Shown one piece after another: positions 55,303-63,718 of a DNA stretch of 64,000 bases; within the stretch, counting starts at the first letter, position 1, and every line of letters begins with the position of its first letter. The position numbers and the translations under genes were made by a program. The notes under the pieces were generated by a model. The model was not told where the DNA came from and searched no databases. It saw only the letters and a program-made list of their open reading frames with translations. The DNA comes from Streptomyces mangrovisoli (lineage in GTDB: Bacteria; Actinomycetota; Actinomycetes; Streptomycetales; Streptomycetaceae). The stretch covers positions 62,001 through 126,000 of the forward strand of contig NZ_LAVA02000046.1 of assembly GCF_000974985.2 (NCBI RefSeq). The letters run 5' to 3'.

Positions 55303-56460
55303 CTACGGAACGGCAGGGGTTGCGGGGCCGGGCGCGGCCTGCCCCGCGGGCTTCCCGTTGTTCACCAGGGTGGTGTCGCCGCCGTAGTGCGCCAGCAGCC
55401 GCGGATCCATGACCCTGCGCCACAGAGGGGGAATCCAGGCGAGCACGATCATCGCGGCGTAGCCGGACGGGAATTGCGGTGCCTCGTCGAAATGACGCAG
55501 CGTCTGATAGCGGCGCAACGGATTGGCGTGGTGATCCGAGTGCCGCTGCAACTGGAAGAGGAAGAGGTTGCTGACCGTGTTGTTGCTGTTCCAGCTGTGC
55601 CGGGGGGCGACGCGTTCGTAGCGCCCGTCCGCCCGCCGCTGACGCAACAGGCCGTAGTGCTCGAGGTAGTTCACCGACTCGAGCAGGCCGAGACCGAGCA
55701 CGGCCTGCAGCGTCAGGTACGGCAGCACGACGGGCCCGAAGACGGCGGTCAGGGCGCCGAAGAGGGCCAAGGACATGGCCCAGGCCGTCAGAACATCGTT
55801 GTGCGGGCTCAAGGTGCGCCGTCCACGCCGCTGGAGCCGACGGCGCTCCAGCGACCAGGCCGAGGACAGACTGCCGAGGACGGTCCGGGGCAGAAAACGC
55901 CAGAAGCTCTCCCCGCTGCGGGAGCTCGCGGGATCCTCCGGCGTGGCCACGCGGATGTGGTGGCCGTGGTTGTGCTCGACGTAGAAGTGGCCGTAGCAGC
56001 TCTGCGCGAGGGCCAGGCGGCTGAGCAGGCGCTCCGTCCGCTCGCGTTTGTGCCCGAGTTCGTGGGCCGTGTTGATCGCCACACCGGCCACCACACCCGT
56101 GGTGGCCGCGAGCCCTGCGGCTCCGATGACATCGAGGCCTTCGGACCACTGCCGGCAGGCCCAGACGAGCGCCGCGAACTGCAGCGGCAGATACAGAAAG
56201 GTGCACCACCGGTAGTAGCGGTCCTGTTCGAGGCGGCGCATCGCCGCCTCCGGAGGATTCGCCCCGTCCGGTCCCTTGACCAGATCGAGCAGGGGGACGA
56301 GCGCGAAGGCGAAGAACGGCCCCCACCACCAGAACGCCGCGACCCCGGTGAGGCGCACCAGGACTCCGGCCTGCCAGGGCAGCGTCGGAACGGCGAGGGC
56401 CAGTGGCCACCACAGTCGTTTGGGATCCCGCCAGCGCACGTCGTCGGCACAGCGGCTCAT
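55303..56460 (-). CDS. alkB: Alkane 1-monooxygenase (AlkB-type non-heme di-iron)
   Basis: 385 residues, with membrane helices and the three histidine boxes: NTAHELGHKRE, EHNHGHHIRVATPEDPA and LQRHSDHHANPLRRYQTLR. It hydroxylates the terminal carbon of alkanes in the membrane. AlkB needs a rubredoxin; neither a rubredoxin gene nor a fused rubredoxin domain is seen next to it. It is divergent from a TetR gene across 167 bp, its likely regulator. Confidence 0.95.
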   Translation of the reverse strand: MSRCADDVRWRDPKRLWWPLALAVPTLPWQAGVLVRLTGVAAFWWWGPFFAFALVPLLDLVKGPDGANPPEAAMRRLEQDRYYRWCTFLYLPLQFAALVWACRQWSEGLDVIGAAGLAATTGVVAGVAINTAHELGHKRERTERLLSRLALAQSCYGHFYVEHNHGHHIRVATPEDPASSRSGESFWRFLPRTVLGSLSSAWSLERRRLQRRGRRTLSPHNDVLTAWAMSLALFGALTAVFGPVVLPYLTLQAVLGLGLLESVNYLEHYGLLRQRRADGRYERVAPRHSWNSNNTVSNLFLFQLQRHSDHHANPLRRYQTLRHFDEAPQFPSGYAAMIVLAWIPPLWRRVMDPRLLAHYGGDTTLVNNGKPAGQAAPGPATPAVP

Positions 56461-56588
56461 GGCGAACTCCTTCGTGGAAACGCGTGCTTCCGCCCCGCCC
56501 CGCCCGGGTTGGGGCGGAAGCACACGGTGGGGGGAGCCACAGAGTGGCAGCTTCCTCGGCCGACCGACAAAGGCGGCGTCGTGTAAAT

Positions 56589-56600
56589 GTTCTGACGAAC
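56589..56600. promoter_or_regulatory. Candidate TetR operator in the alkB/TetR divergent region
   Basis: GTTCTGACGAAC has 4-base arms (GTTC/GAAC) around a 4-base centre, 28 bp before the TetR start. It is short and only suggestive. Confidence 0.35.
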
Positions 56601-56627
56601 CATCAGATCCTGCAGAGGGGCAGCATC

Positions 56628-57341
56628 ATGAAGCAGTCCGAAGGGACACACCACCACCAAGTGAGGCCAGATGAACCGGAATTGCACGGCATCACCCGAC
56701 CGCCGGACGCACCTCGAATAGCGTGGCGCAAGCAGATGCGCCGCCGCGTTCTCGACGAGGCGTGGGCAGCGGCCGCCGAGAACGGATGGGACCGGGTGCG
56801 TGTGGCCGACCTCGCCAAGCGGGCGGAAGTGTCGCGGCCCTCCATCTATGCGGAGTTCGGTGATCGCGCGGGCATCGGCCAGGCTCTGGTGCGACGAGAG
56901 GCCGACCGTTTCCTCTCAGGCCTGAGTGGCGTGCTGCGGCGGCATCGCACATCCACCGGTCTCGCTCTTCAGGCCGGCGTCGGTTACGCCCTGGCCGAAG
57001 CGGACCGGAACCCCTTCATCAAAGCAGTGCTGCGTGCCGCGCGCGGCGGCACCGACGCCCTGCTGCCTTTCCTCACCAGCCGCCCCGAGCCGGTGCTCAC
57101 AGGCGCCTGGGACCTGGTCTCCGCGTGGCTGGGCGACATCCTGCCGCAGATACCGGAGGACCGGCGCGCCGAGGCCGCCGACCTCGTGGTCCGCCTGAGC
57201 ATCAGCCACATGATGCTGCCGTCCACCGACCCCGACACGGCGCCGCCTCGCGTGGCCCGGGCTGCGTGCGCGGCACTGGGTATCAGCCCGCCCACCACAC
57301 CGAGGGTGTCCGTCAATGCGGAGCAGGCTCCGTCGCTCTAG
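56628..57341 (+). CDS. TetR-family transcriptional regulator
   Basis: 237 residues. After a leader of about 40 residues comes the HTH (VLDEAWAAAAENGWDRVRVA, DLAKRAEVSRPSIYAEFGDR). The C-terminal domain resembles the AlkX/AlkS-like regulators found beside alkB. ATG at 56628 follows AGAGGGG. It probably represses alkB until an alkane-derived ligand is present. It overlaps the convergent next gene by 4 bp. Confidence 0.9.
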   Translation: MKQSEGTHHHQVRPDEPELHGITRPPDAPRIAWRKQMRRRVLDEAWAAAAENGWDRVRVADLAKRAEVSRPSIYAEFGDRAGIGQALVRREADRFLSGLSGVLRRHRTSTGLALQAGVGYALAEADRNPFIKAVLRAARGGTDALLPFLTSRPEPVLTGAWDLVSAWLGDILPQIPEDRRAEAADLVVRLSISHMMLPSTDPDTAPPRVARAACAALGISPPTTPRVSVNAEQAPSL

Positions 57342-58372
57342 GGCCTGAAGCCGAGGTTCGAAAGCACTCCGAGCCCGGCGGCGCGCAGGTGGGCCAGGAT
57401 GGTCTCGTGGTGAGGGCCGACGTCGTCGCCGCGGCGGAGACCCGGTTGAGGCGGTTCTTTTCCTCGGCCGGCGGTGGCTGCCGGTGCCGCCCCTGTCACT
57501 CCAACGCCGCCTTGCGCAGCAGGATGCGCAACCTCATCGACTTCCGGCGACAACCCTCGCCGCACGTACGCGGGACCCTGGTACCCGATCAGGCGTTCCA
57601 CGAGACAGCGACCGGGCGCGGTGTGCAGCGTGGCGAGCTCACGGAGAGCTTGTTCGCAGTGGGTGCACCGCTTGCGGTGCTCATCGAATTCCGGGCTGAG
57701 GCCCGAGAGCGGGGCGCGCGACTGGGCCTCCAGAATGCGCACATAGCCACGGCATTCTGCCTGTCCGCGCCCCTCGGCGAAGACCTGCAGATAGGCGCGG
57801 CGCAGTGCTGTCAGCGCACCCTCGTGGTGATAGTCGAACTCTACGAGCGCCGTGCCGGCGTACAGCGAACCGAAGTCCCGGCCGGCGGTCTCGACGTCGG
57901 TGTACCAGAGCAGTTCCTGTTCGGGCTGCGGCAGCCTCCAGAAGGCGTGCAGGAGATCGCTGCCGACGGTCCACCGCGGCACCGCCCGCCGGACACCGCC
58001 GTCGTCGATCGGCAGCAGCCAGCGGCTGAAGTCGCCCGCGAGTCGCTGGTGGCGATCATCTGCCGCCCATGCCGCGGCCAGGTCCTGAATGAGCAGAAGC
58101 AGGCTGTGCCGAACCGCGCACCGTCGCACACGCCCCGCCGCCGCATCGTGCGCGACGCTGGAGAGCGCCTGATGTGCCAGCTGGTCGGCGAACCGCTCCT
58201 CGATGACACACAGTCGGGCGTAGTGCCGTGCCGCGGGCAGGTGGCGCGTTCGCAGCAGGCGGAGAGCGTCTCTGGCGCGGGCGGCGTCGGCGGTGAGGTG
58301 CACCAGCAGGTCCACGTCGGAGAGTTCGGAATGGTGGGGCGAGGTGAAACTCTGTCTTTCCGGTTCGAGCAT
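57338..58372 (-). CDS. Sigma-70-like protein of Streptomyces type, C-terminally altered
   Basis: About 344 residues from the ATG at 58372. Residues 15-140 resemble sigma region 2 (LSDVDLLVHLTADAARARDA, RHYARLCVIEERFADQLAHQ), then a region-4-like stretch (FWRLPQPEQELLWYTDVETA) and a zinc-finger-like H-x3-C-x2-C (DEHRKRCTHC). Relatives in Streptomyces continue with a membrane helix and a secreted carbohydrate-binding domain; here the protein instead runs into an Ala/Pro-rich tail and stops. Either a frameshift near 57500 or a deletion removed the membrane part. The role is uncertain: it may be a membrane-tethered sensor relic. Confidence 0.6.
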   Translation of the reverse strand: MLEPERQSFTSPHHSELSDVDLLVHLTADAARARDALRLLRTRHLPAARHYARLCVIEERFADQLAHQALSSVAHDAAAGRVRRCAVRHSLLLLIQDLAAAWAADDRHQRLAGDFSRWLLPIDDGGVRRAVPRWTVGSDLLHAFWRLPQPEQELLWYTDVETAGRDFGSLYAGTALVEFDYHHEGALTALRRAYLQVFAEGRGQAECRGYVRILEAQSRAPLSGLSPEFDEHRKRCTHCEQALRELATLHTAPGRCLVERLIGYQGPAYVRRGLSPEVDEVAHPAAQGGVGVTGAAPAATAGRGKEPPQPGLRRGDDVGPHHETILAHLRAAGLGVLSNLGFRP

Positions 58373-58420
58373 CTGTGCTCCCGGAGGCATCGGAGGACGA
58401 CCTGGCAGCCGCCGAGTGCG

Positions 58421-58438
58421 CGCAGGTGCGCACCTGCG
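58421..58438. promoter_or_regulatory. Perfect 18-bp palindrome
   Basis: CGCAGGTGCGCACCTGCG reads the same on both strands, 50 bp upstream of the sigma-like gene. It could be an operator; its owner is unknown. Confidence 0.55.
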
Positions 58439-58663
58439 GAGGCCCCGATCACTATGGCAGCGCTTCTGCCACATGCGAGGGGACTTGCGGCTGTTGCCCG
58501 ACACGCCGCATACGTACGGCCGTTGCGGACGCGGCCTCGACGCAGTGTGTCCGCGGATCCCCCGGACGGCGGTGACCAGCACGGAAGCAGGCGATTCTGC
58601 TGTTCGCGGACCGCGTTCGACACCTGGATCACGGCCTACGAGGACCCCGGGTTCCTCTCATGG

Positions 58664-58677
58664 CGTAATCGATTACG
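58664..58677. promoter_or_regulatory. LacI-type operator candidate 2
   Basis: CGTAATCGATTACG is a perfect 14-bp palindrome with central CG, sharing TAATCGATTA with the site at 52507-52518. It lies upstream of a dehydratase remnant, so the gene it once controlled may be lost. Confidence 0.65.
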
Positions 58678-58862
58678 TGACAGGCGACAGCCTTGACAAG
58701 CCGTCAGGAGACCGGCCTCCCAGGTCCGAGACGCGCAGGACATCGACCCCTCACCATCGCCCTCCGAGGGCTGAGAGGTTTTTTCCGAAGCCATCGAACG
58801 TCAGCCGCCGTAGCCACGTATCGCTGTGTGGCCGAACCCCCCGGAAACAGCCCTACAAACGG

Positions 58863-59285
58863 CAGGTGGGCCATGTGGTGAAGACCATGGCACCCGAAGC
58901 CGAGGTGATCTGTGTCCAGCCGCTGGGCGCACCGGCGATGACCCACTCGTGGCACAGGCGGCGCGTCGTCACCACCGACTCGACCGACACCATCGCCGAC
59001 GGTGTCGCCGGACGCCACCCCATCCAGGCCGTCCTGAACGACCTGCTCCTGGTCGCCGATGACGCTGTCCTGGTCCAGGAGGCGTCGATCATCGCCGGTA
59101 TGCGGATGCTCCTCACCCATGCCGGCCTCGTCGTCGAGCCGTCGGCCGCACTCGGTGTCGCCGCGATTCTCGAAGACCCCCACCGCTTCGCGAACCGACA
59201 CGTGGTCACCATCGTGTGCGGCAGCAACGTCGACGCGGACAGCTATCACCGCTGGGTCGGTGCGGCTCCTCTCCACAGGTCCTGA
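58863..59285 (+). pseudogene. C-terminal part of a PLP-dependent threonine dehydratase-like enzyme
   Basis: About 140 residues match the second half of fold-type II PLP enzymes: EAEVICVQPLGAPAMTHSWH, TDTIADGVAGRHPIQAVLND, then HAGLVVEPSAALGVAAILED and VVTIVCGSNVD. The N-terminal half with the PLP-binding lysine is absent, so it cannot be active. Confidence 0.8.
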
Positions 59286-59292
59286 CTCTTGC

Positions 59293-59751
59293 TCACTCTG
59301 CGACGTCCAGCGGCAGATCCCGGTGGAAGACGGCCATGTCCCGGCCCGGGCCGTTGTAGTCACCGACGATCTTCGCGTCGAAGCCGAGGCTCCGGTGGAA
59401 GGCGATCGAGCCGGTGTTCTCGATGGATGTGATCGCCTTCAGCTGCCGTGCGCCATGACGCTCTGCCGCCTCGGCGAACGCCGCATACAGACGACGGCCG
59501 AGACCGGTGCCACGAGCGTCGTCCCGCGTGGCGATCAGATGCACGTACCCGGTGCCGTCCGGGGTGACGAACCCGAAGACGTACCCACGGATTCCGTCTT
59601 CGGCACGGGCAACCAAGCAGGTGGAGCCGAACTCCTGCACCAGTGCCAGAAGGTGCAGCGCCCGCAGATCGCGTTCGCCCCAGTAACGGGGATGATCAGT
59701 CACCACCTGGTGGAAGTCGGCCACCCGAGCTGGAACGATGCGTATGTCCAT
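59293..59751 (-). CDS. GNAT-family N-acetyltransferase
   Basis: About 152 residues from the ATG at 59751 (59763 is an alternative). The acetyl-CoA loop is DDARGTGLGRRLYAAF, preceded by the strand YVHLIATR and followed by ITSIENTGSIAFHRSLGF. The substrate is unknown. In-frame sequence upstream of the start translates the 21-bp repeats and is not part of the enzyme. Confidence 0.88.
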   Translation of the reverse strand: MDIRIVPARVADFHQVVTDHPRYWGERDLRALHLLALVQEFGSTCLVARAEDGIRGYVFGFVTPDGTGYVHLIATRDDARGTGLGRRLYAAFAEAAERHGARQLKAITSIENTGSIAFHRSLGFDAKIVGDYNGPGRDMAVFHRDLPLDVAE

Positions 59752-60101
59752 GACGGCGATCATGTCAGGCGCCCGGACGTATCGGGCGAAGGCCCAAACG
59801 GACCGGGCGAAGGCCCAAACGGACCAGGCGAAGGCCCAAACGGACCAGGCATGGTACGGCCACCACCCCGGCCCCACCACGAAGGCTCCCGACACCAGAC
59901 AGCCGCCATCGGAACATCACCGGCCCCACACCCCCGCACCTCGGCACCCGCCTCCGGCTGCCCACACCCGAAGACAACGCGTCACACAGCCGCCGCCGAC
60001 CCCAGACCCCTCCTCGCCGGCAAGACCAGCCGCACCTCCACAACCCCGGCCGGACCTGTGGAGATACCATCAGCTCTCTTTGCGATCATCCAGGGGAAAC
60101 T
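59752..60101. other. Intergenic region with tandem repeats
   Basis: About 350 bp between two divergent genes. It carries the 21-bp repeats (59784-59846) and otherwise C/A-rich sequence with no gene. Confidence 0.5.
59784..59846. repeat. Three 21-bp tandem repeats
   Basis: The unit (G/A)GGCGAAGGCCCAAACGGACC occurs at 59784-59804, 59805-59825 and 59826-59846 with one base difference. It is open in several frames because the unit is a multiple of three. It sits upstream of the acetyltransferase start. Confidence 0.92.
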
Positions 60102-60668
60102 GTGCGTCGACGTCGAATATCCGTGTGTGCCGCGCTTGGCGCTCTCGCCATGGTCACGGCCTGCTCGGGCTCCGAGGCCTCCCCCTCCACCGCCTCTACC
60201 GCCTCTACCTCCTCCTCCGCGCAGTCACTGACCTCGGCCACCACACTCGGCCAGGCGGACGAGCAACTCCACCAGCTGCTGCTCGAGGCGACCGCCCAGG
60301 CCGCGCGCAAGGCAGGAGCGAGACTGATCGGCGCAGTGCGTCCCGCAGTGGAGTCCGCTCCCGGGTGCCAGGATCCGGGCACCGCGAGACACACGACAAC
60401 CATGTCGATCCTTCGGGTGGGGTCCGCGGACTCCGGCCCGAAGGTCCGAGCCGACCTCCGGAAACAGGGCTGGACCATGGGCGAATGGCGCACCCAGGAC
60501 CTGAAGCGCTACACGTCCCCCGGCACGTTCGGTGACTTCACCGTCTACGTCTCCTACCTCAAAGGCTTCGGCCAGACGGACGTGATCGCGAGCACCCCGT
60601 GCCTGAAGGGCTCACCGCTCACAGAGTCCTCTCTGTTCCCCCAACCCGGCAGCACCCAATCCCGGTAG
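60102..60668 (+). CDS. Lipoprotein of unknown function
   Basis: 188 residues. The signal ends in lipobox MVTAC (Cys at about 21), followed by a Ser/Thr-rich linker. The soluble part has two Cys (GCQDPG, TPCLKGS) and a pattern (VRADLRKQGWTMGEWRTQDL) seen in small Streptomyces surface lipoproteins. No function is recognised. The GTG start follows a GGGGAAA purine run. Confidence 0.82.
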   Translation: MRRRRISVCAALGALAMVTACSGSEASPSTASTASTSSSAQSLTSATTLGQADEQLHQLLLEATAQAARKAGARLIGAVRPAVESAPGCQDPGTARHTTTMSILRVGSADSGPKVRADLRKQGWTMGEWRTQDLKRYTSPGTFGDFTVYVSYLKGFGQTDVIASTPCLKGSPLTESSLFPQPGSTQSR

Positions 60669-60966
60669 ACCGCCGGAGGGACACAGGACGACGAGACCGG
60701 CGAGTTGCGTGTGAGGGCCGAGGGCCGACCAGTCCGTCCCCGCACACCCCGCGCAGCAGCCGGCGGGCCGACCCGGCCAGACGCCCCGCGCAGTGGCTGG
60801 CGGGGCCACCGGGCAGACACCCGTCGGCGACAACGCCGCAGCGCTCACCGAGATCCCGTGCCGCCGTACGGTGATGCATGCCTGCCGGCCAAAGAACGCT
60901 GCTGATCCCCGACACCTTCGGCCGGTCACCGGCAGCCGGCCATGGGGCGGCACCGACTGCGGCTCC
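60669..60966. other. Short gap between convergent genes
   Basis: About 300 bp with no supported gene or clear terminator. Confidence 0.4.
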
Positions 60967-61859
60967 TCAGCCGTACCGGGTGAAGAGTGCCTGGAGGTAG
61001 TCCTCCAAGCGCTGGGCCAGCACAGACGACGTCAGGTCCGCCCTTCCCAGTGCACGCCAGGGCTCGGCGACCTTCTCCGCGTCCGGTGCGAAGGCCAGCG
61101 CATCCAGCACGCGCCAGTACAGGTGGCCACCCGGGTCGTCGTCGAGCACTCCGCCGACCGCGGCGTAACGATCCGCCAGCCGCATGCCGGCGGGCACTCC
61201 GTGCAGCAGCGCAAGCGCAGTGGAGCAGTGAGCCACGTCCAGGTCGGCGGGCCCCCACGACGTCTCCACCCAGTCCACGACGCCGGTGACCGCCAGAGAG
61301 GTTCCCTCTCCGGTGAACAGCACGTTCCCGGGGTGGAAATCCCGGTGGAGGAAACACGGCCGGTAGGCCGGGGGCGGACGGCGGATCACCTCCACCGCAC
61401 GCTCCCACACCTGCGGCCTCCCCGAAGCCCCGGGAAGCCGCACCCGCTCCGGGCTGGTCCAGGCCTGATAGGTGCGCGGCCGGGATCCTTCTGCAACGGG
61501 CAGCCCGTGAATCGTCACGAGCTGCCGGGCAAGCAGTTCCGTCTTCCGCTCGATGTCCTCTCCGTCCAGCCTGAGGCTCCCCGGCAGCAACGACATCAGC
61601 AGCGACGGGTGGTCACAGTGCTCAGCCGCCGCATCAACACCCTGACGAACGACCGCAGCACCAGGGAGTACCGTCTGTCCCGCCCCTCGACATCCAGGCG
61701 GCGCATGTGTGACGTCCATCCCCCACGCAGCACGTCCACAGCACGAATCCGCTCCCCGGGACGCAGGCTCTGCTCCACCCACGCACGAGTGCCGGACCAG
61801 CCCAGGTCATCGACATCCGTTCCAGCAACCGCCGTGCCATCGCCGTCGACCATCACCAC
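60967..61859 (-). pseudogene. Aminoglycoside/choline phosphotransferase-like protein, broken near the N-terminus
   Basis: From 61859 to about 61660 the first frame gives a normal N-terminal lobe (VDVLRGGWTSHMRRLDVEGR, YSLVLRSFVR). It then stops fitting, and the second frame takes over (CDHPSLLMSLLPGSLRLDGE). About 25 residues between them are missing, so the break is a small deletion plus frameshift. The C-terminal lobe is intact: CFLHRDFHPGNVLF (HxDxxxxN) and GVVDWVETSWGPADLDVAHC (Mg-binding Asp). It probably no longer works. Confidence 0.8.
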
Positions 61860-61928
61860 ACCCTAACGTCTGTCCCGCAATGATCTATGAGTGAGGGAGG
61901 CGTATCGCTGCTTCCTCGCTTCCCTGCC

Positions 61929-62698
61929 CTATCGGGCGAGTGTGAGGTTGTGCAAACGGGCGATGCCGAGCATCGCGTGGTGGACACCATCGACTTTCAG
62001 GCGGCAGTCGCGAAGGATCTTCCAGCTCTTCAATCGGGCGAAGGTGTGCTCGACGCGGGCGCGGACCTTTCGGTGCGAGGCATTGTGTTCCTCTCGCCAC
62101 GGGGGGAGTTCGCCCTGGCCGGGCTTGCGGCGGTGCGGAACGACAAGGCCGGTGCCACGGTAACCGCCGTCCGCGATCACCGTGGTGCGGCCGACGGCCG
62201 CCTTCGCGCCGGGCAACTCCCAGGCCTTGCACTCATTGCGATTGCCGGGCACCGGCCGGCCACGGCGGCCGCGAGTCGGGTGTCGGAGTCGATGACGACC
62301 TGATGGTTGGTCGAGCACCGGTAGTTCTTCGACTGCTGGGCCACGGTGTGGTCCCGGGTGGGCACCGGGGTTCCGTCCACGATCAGTACCGCGGGCTTGC
62401 GGAACCGCTTGCGAGGCTGCAAGGCCGGCGATGGCCCGCGGTGGGCGATGTTGTGGTCGGCGGCCGACTCTGAGATCCCGAACAACGGCGCAAGCTGCCG
62501 CAGCGTCAAGTCGGTGCGCCAGTAGGCGGCAACGAGCAGCACCCGGTCTTGCAGAGGTGGACTCCACGGCCGTCCCCGACGTGCGGCATCCGCGCCGTCG
62601 CGTCGCAACGAGGTGATCAATTCGCCGAAGCAGCGTGGGCTCAGCCCGGTGAAGGGGGCTGTCCAAGACGGTCCGGACGCCGTGATCACACCAACCAC
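61929..62698 (-). mobile_element. IS5-family transposase, frameshifted
   Basis: The first frame (starting at about 62698) has the N-terminal part ITASGPSWTAPFTGLSPRCF, LLVAAYWRTDLTLRQLAPLF, VDGTPVPTRDHT and STNHQVVIDSDTRLAAAVAG. The second continues GRPVPGNRNECKAWELPGAK, VIADGGYRGTGLVVPHRR and RARVEHTFARLKSWKILRDC (DDE residues) to the stop at 61929. The shift is near 62265, where one G seems missing from GTGGGC. No A-rich slippery site is present, so a mutation is more likely than programmed frameshifting. I could not define the terminal inverted repeats. Confidence 0.88.
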
Positions 62699-62739
62699 AT
62701 GAAGATCGTCCCAGTGATGCCCGGCGTCGGCGGACGGGC

Positions 62740-63378
62740 TCAGACTGCGGCATTCCCGTGAGGCCCGGACGCGAAGGCCAGGATGTGAGGGACTGCCTCG
62801 CGAAGTCTGTCGAAGTGGCGATGCACGCCCTCTACCGCGACGGTGGCGTTCACACCCCACACCGTCATCCCGGCCCGCAGCCCGGCCCGCACTCCGGACG
62901 GGGCGTCCTCGATGACCAGGCACTCTTCCGGACGGGCGCCGAGCTGCTGCGCTGCTCTCAGATAGGGGACGGGAGAGGGCTTGCCCTCCTCGACAGCGGC
63001 CGCGTCCACGATCACGCCCGGCACCGGCAAACCCGTCCGCAGAAAACGGCCACGCACCCGGTGTTCATAGTTCGAGGTCACCAGCGCCCAGGACCCCAGC
63101 GGCAGGCTGTGCAACAGCTCCGACGCGCCGTCGAAAGCCGCGTAGATGCCGGAGCGAACGTCTTCGTCCTCGAGCTCGTGCAGCGTGGCCAGGCACTCAC
63201 GCGGATCGTGGTCGGCAGCGACCTGCGCGAACGCCTCCATCGGCCGCGTCCGTAGAGCCACCTGGTAGACCTCGTCTGCATCCAGCTTGTACCGCTCCGC
63301 CCAGGTTCCCCAGACCCGACGTTGGTTGCTCACCGCGTCGATCAGCGTGCCGTCGACATCGAACAGGACGTACTTCAT
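62740..63378 (-). CDS. HAD-superfamily hydrolase
   Basis: About 212 residues. Motif I (YVLFDVDGTLID), motif II (ALVTSN), the Lys of motif III (EEGKPSPVPY) and motif IV (VIEDAPSGVRAG) are in order, as in beta-phosphoglucomutase-like phosphatases. The substrate is unknown. The ATG at 63378 begins the conserved sequence. Its end lies right beside the transposase. Confidence 0.9.
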   Translation of the reverse strand: MKYVLFDVDGTLIDAVSNQRRVWGTWAERYKLDADEVYQVALRTRPMEAFAQVAADHDPRECLATLHELEDEDVRSGIYAAFDGASELLHSLPLGSWALVTSNYEHRVRGRFLRTGLPVPGVIVDAAAVEEGKPSPVPYLRAAQQLGARPEECLVIEDAPSGVRAGLRAGMTVWGVNATVAVEGVHRHFDRLREAVPHILAFASGPHGNAAV

Positions 63379-63718
63379 GCGGCCTTGCCGCGCCGGTTCA
63401 CTGATCACGCGTCGATCATGCCAGGCGGCGGGCAGGCCATTGCGGGACAGTTCTTACAGCAGCCACCACAAAGGAGTGCCCTGAAGCGAACGGTCGCGTC
63501 CTCCCGGACGTGCGAGGGGAAGCCGAACACGTCCCGCCGTGGCACCGCCTTCCGCACCCACGCTGCCGACCTCGCAGGAATCCCATCCCGTGACGCCACG
63601 CGGGACCATGCGAACGCCGTCCGCTCGCCCGGCCGATCCCCGGGATGAACGAACCCTTTCGAGGCGGCCGGTCGCAGCCATGGCACCATGTCCGGCGTGA
63701 TGACGAACCGAAGGGCCC
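63379..63718. other. Gap upstream of the last gene
   Basis: About 340 bp. A minus-strand stretch (AVPRRDVFGFPSHVREDATV) could be a scrap of coding sequence, without support for a gene. Confidence 0.35.

Larger units (their letters stand above)
58373..58862. other. Intergenic region holding two palindromes
   Basis: About 490 bp without a supported gene. It contains the 18-bp palindrome at 58421-58438 and the LacI-type operator at 58664-58677. Other frames are shadows. Confidence 0.5.

Noticed and set aside
52772..57341. P450, AlkB and regulators as part of a secondary-metabolite cluster
   Set aside because: No polyketide, peptide or terpene synthase gene is present in the window.
59784..59846. 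Possible CRISPR array
   Set aside because: The units are directly adjacent with no spacers; it is a plain tandem repeat.
61860..62760. Exact ends and target duplication of the IS5-type element
   Set aside because: Only weak similarity was found between sequences near 61870 and 62715; no reliable inverted repeats or duplication.
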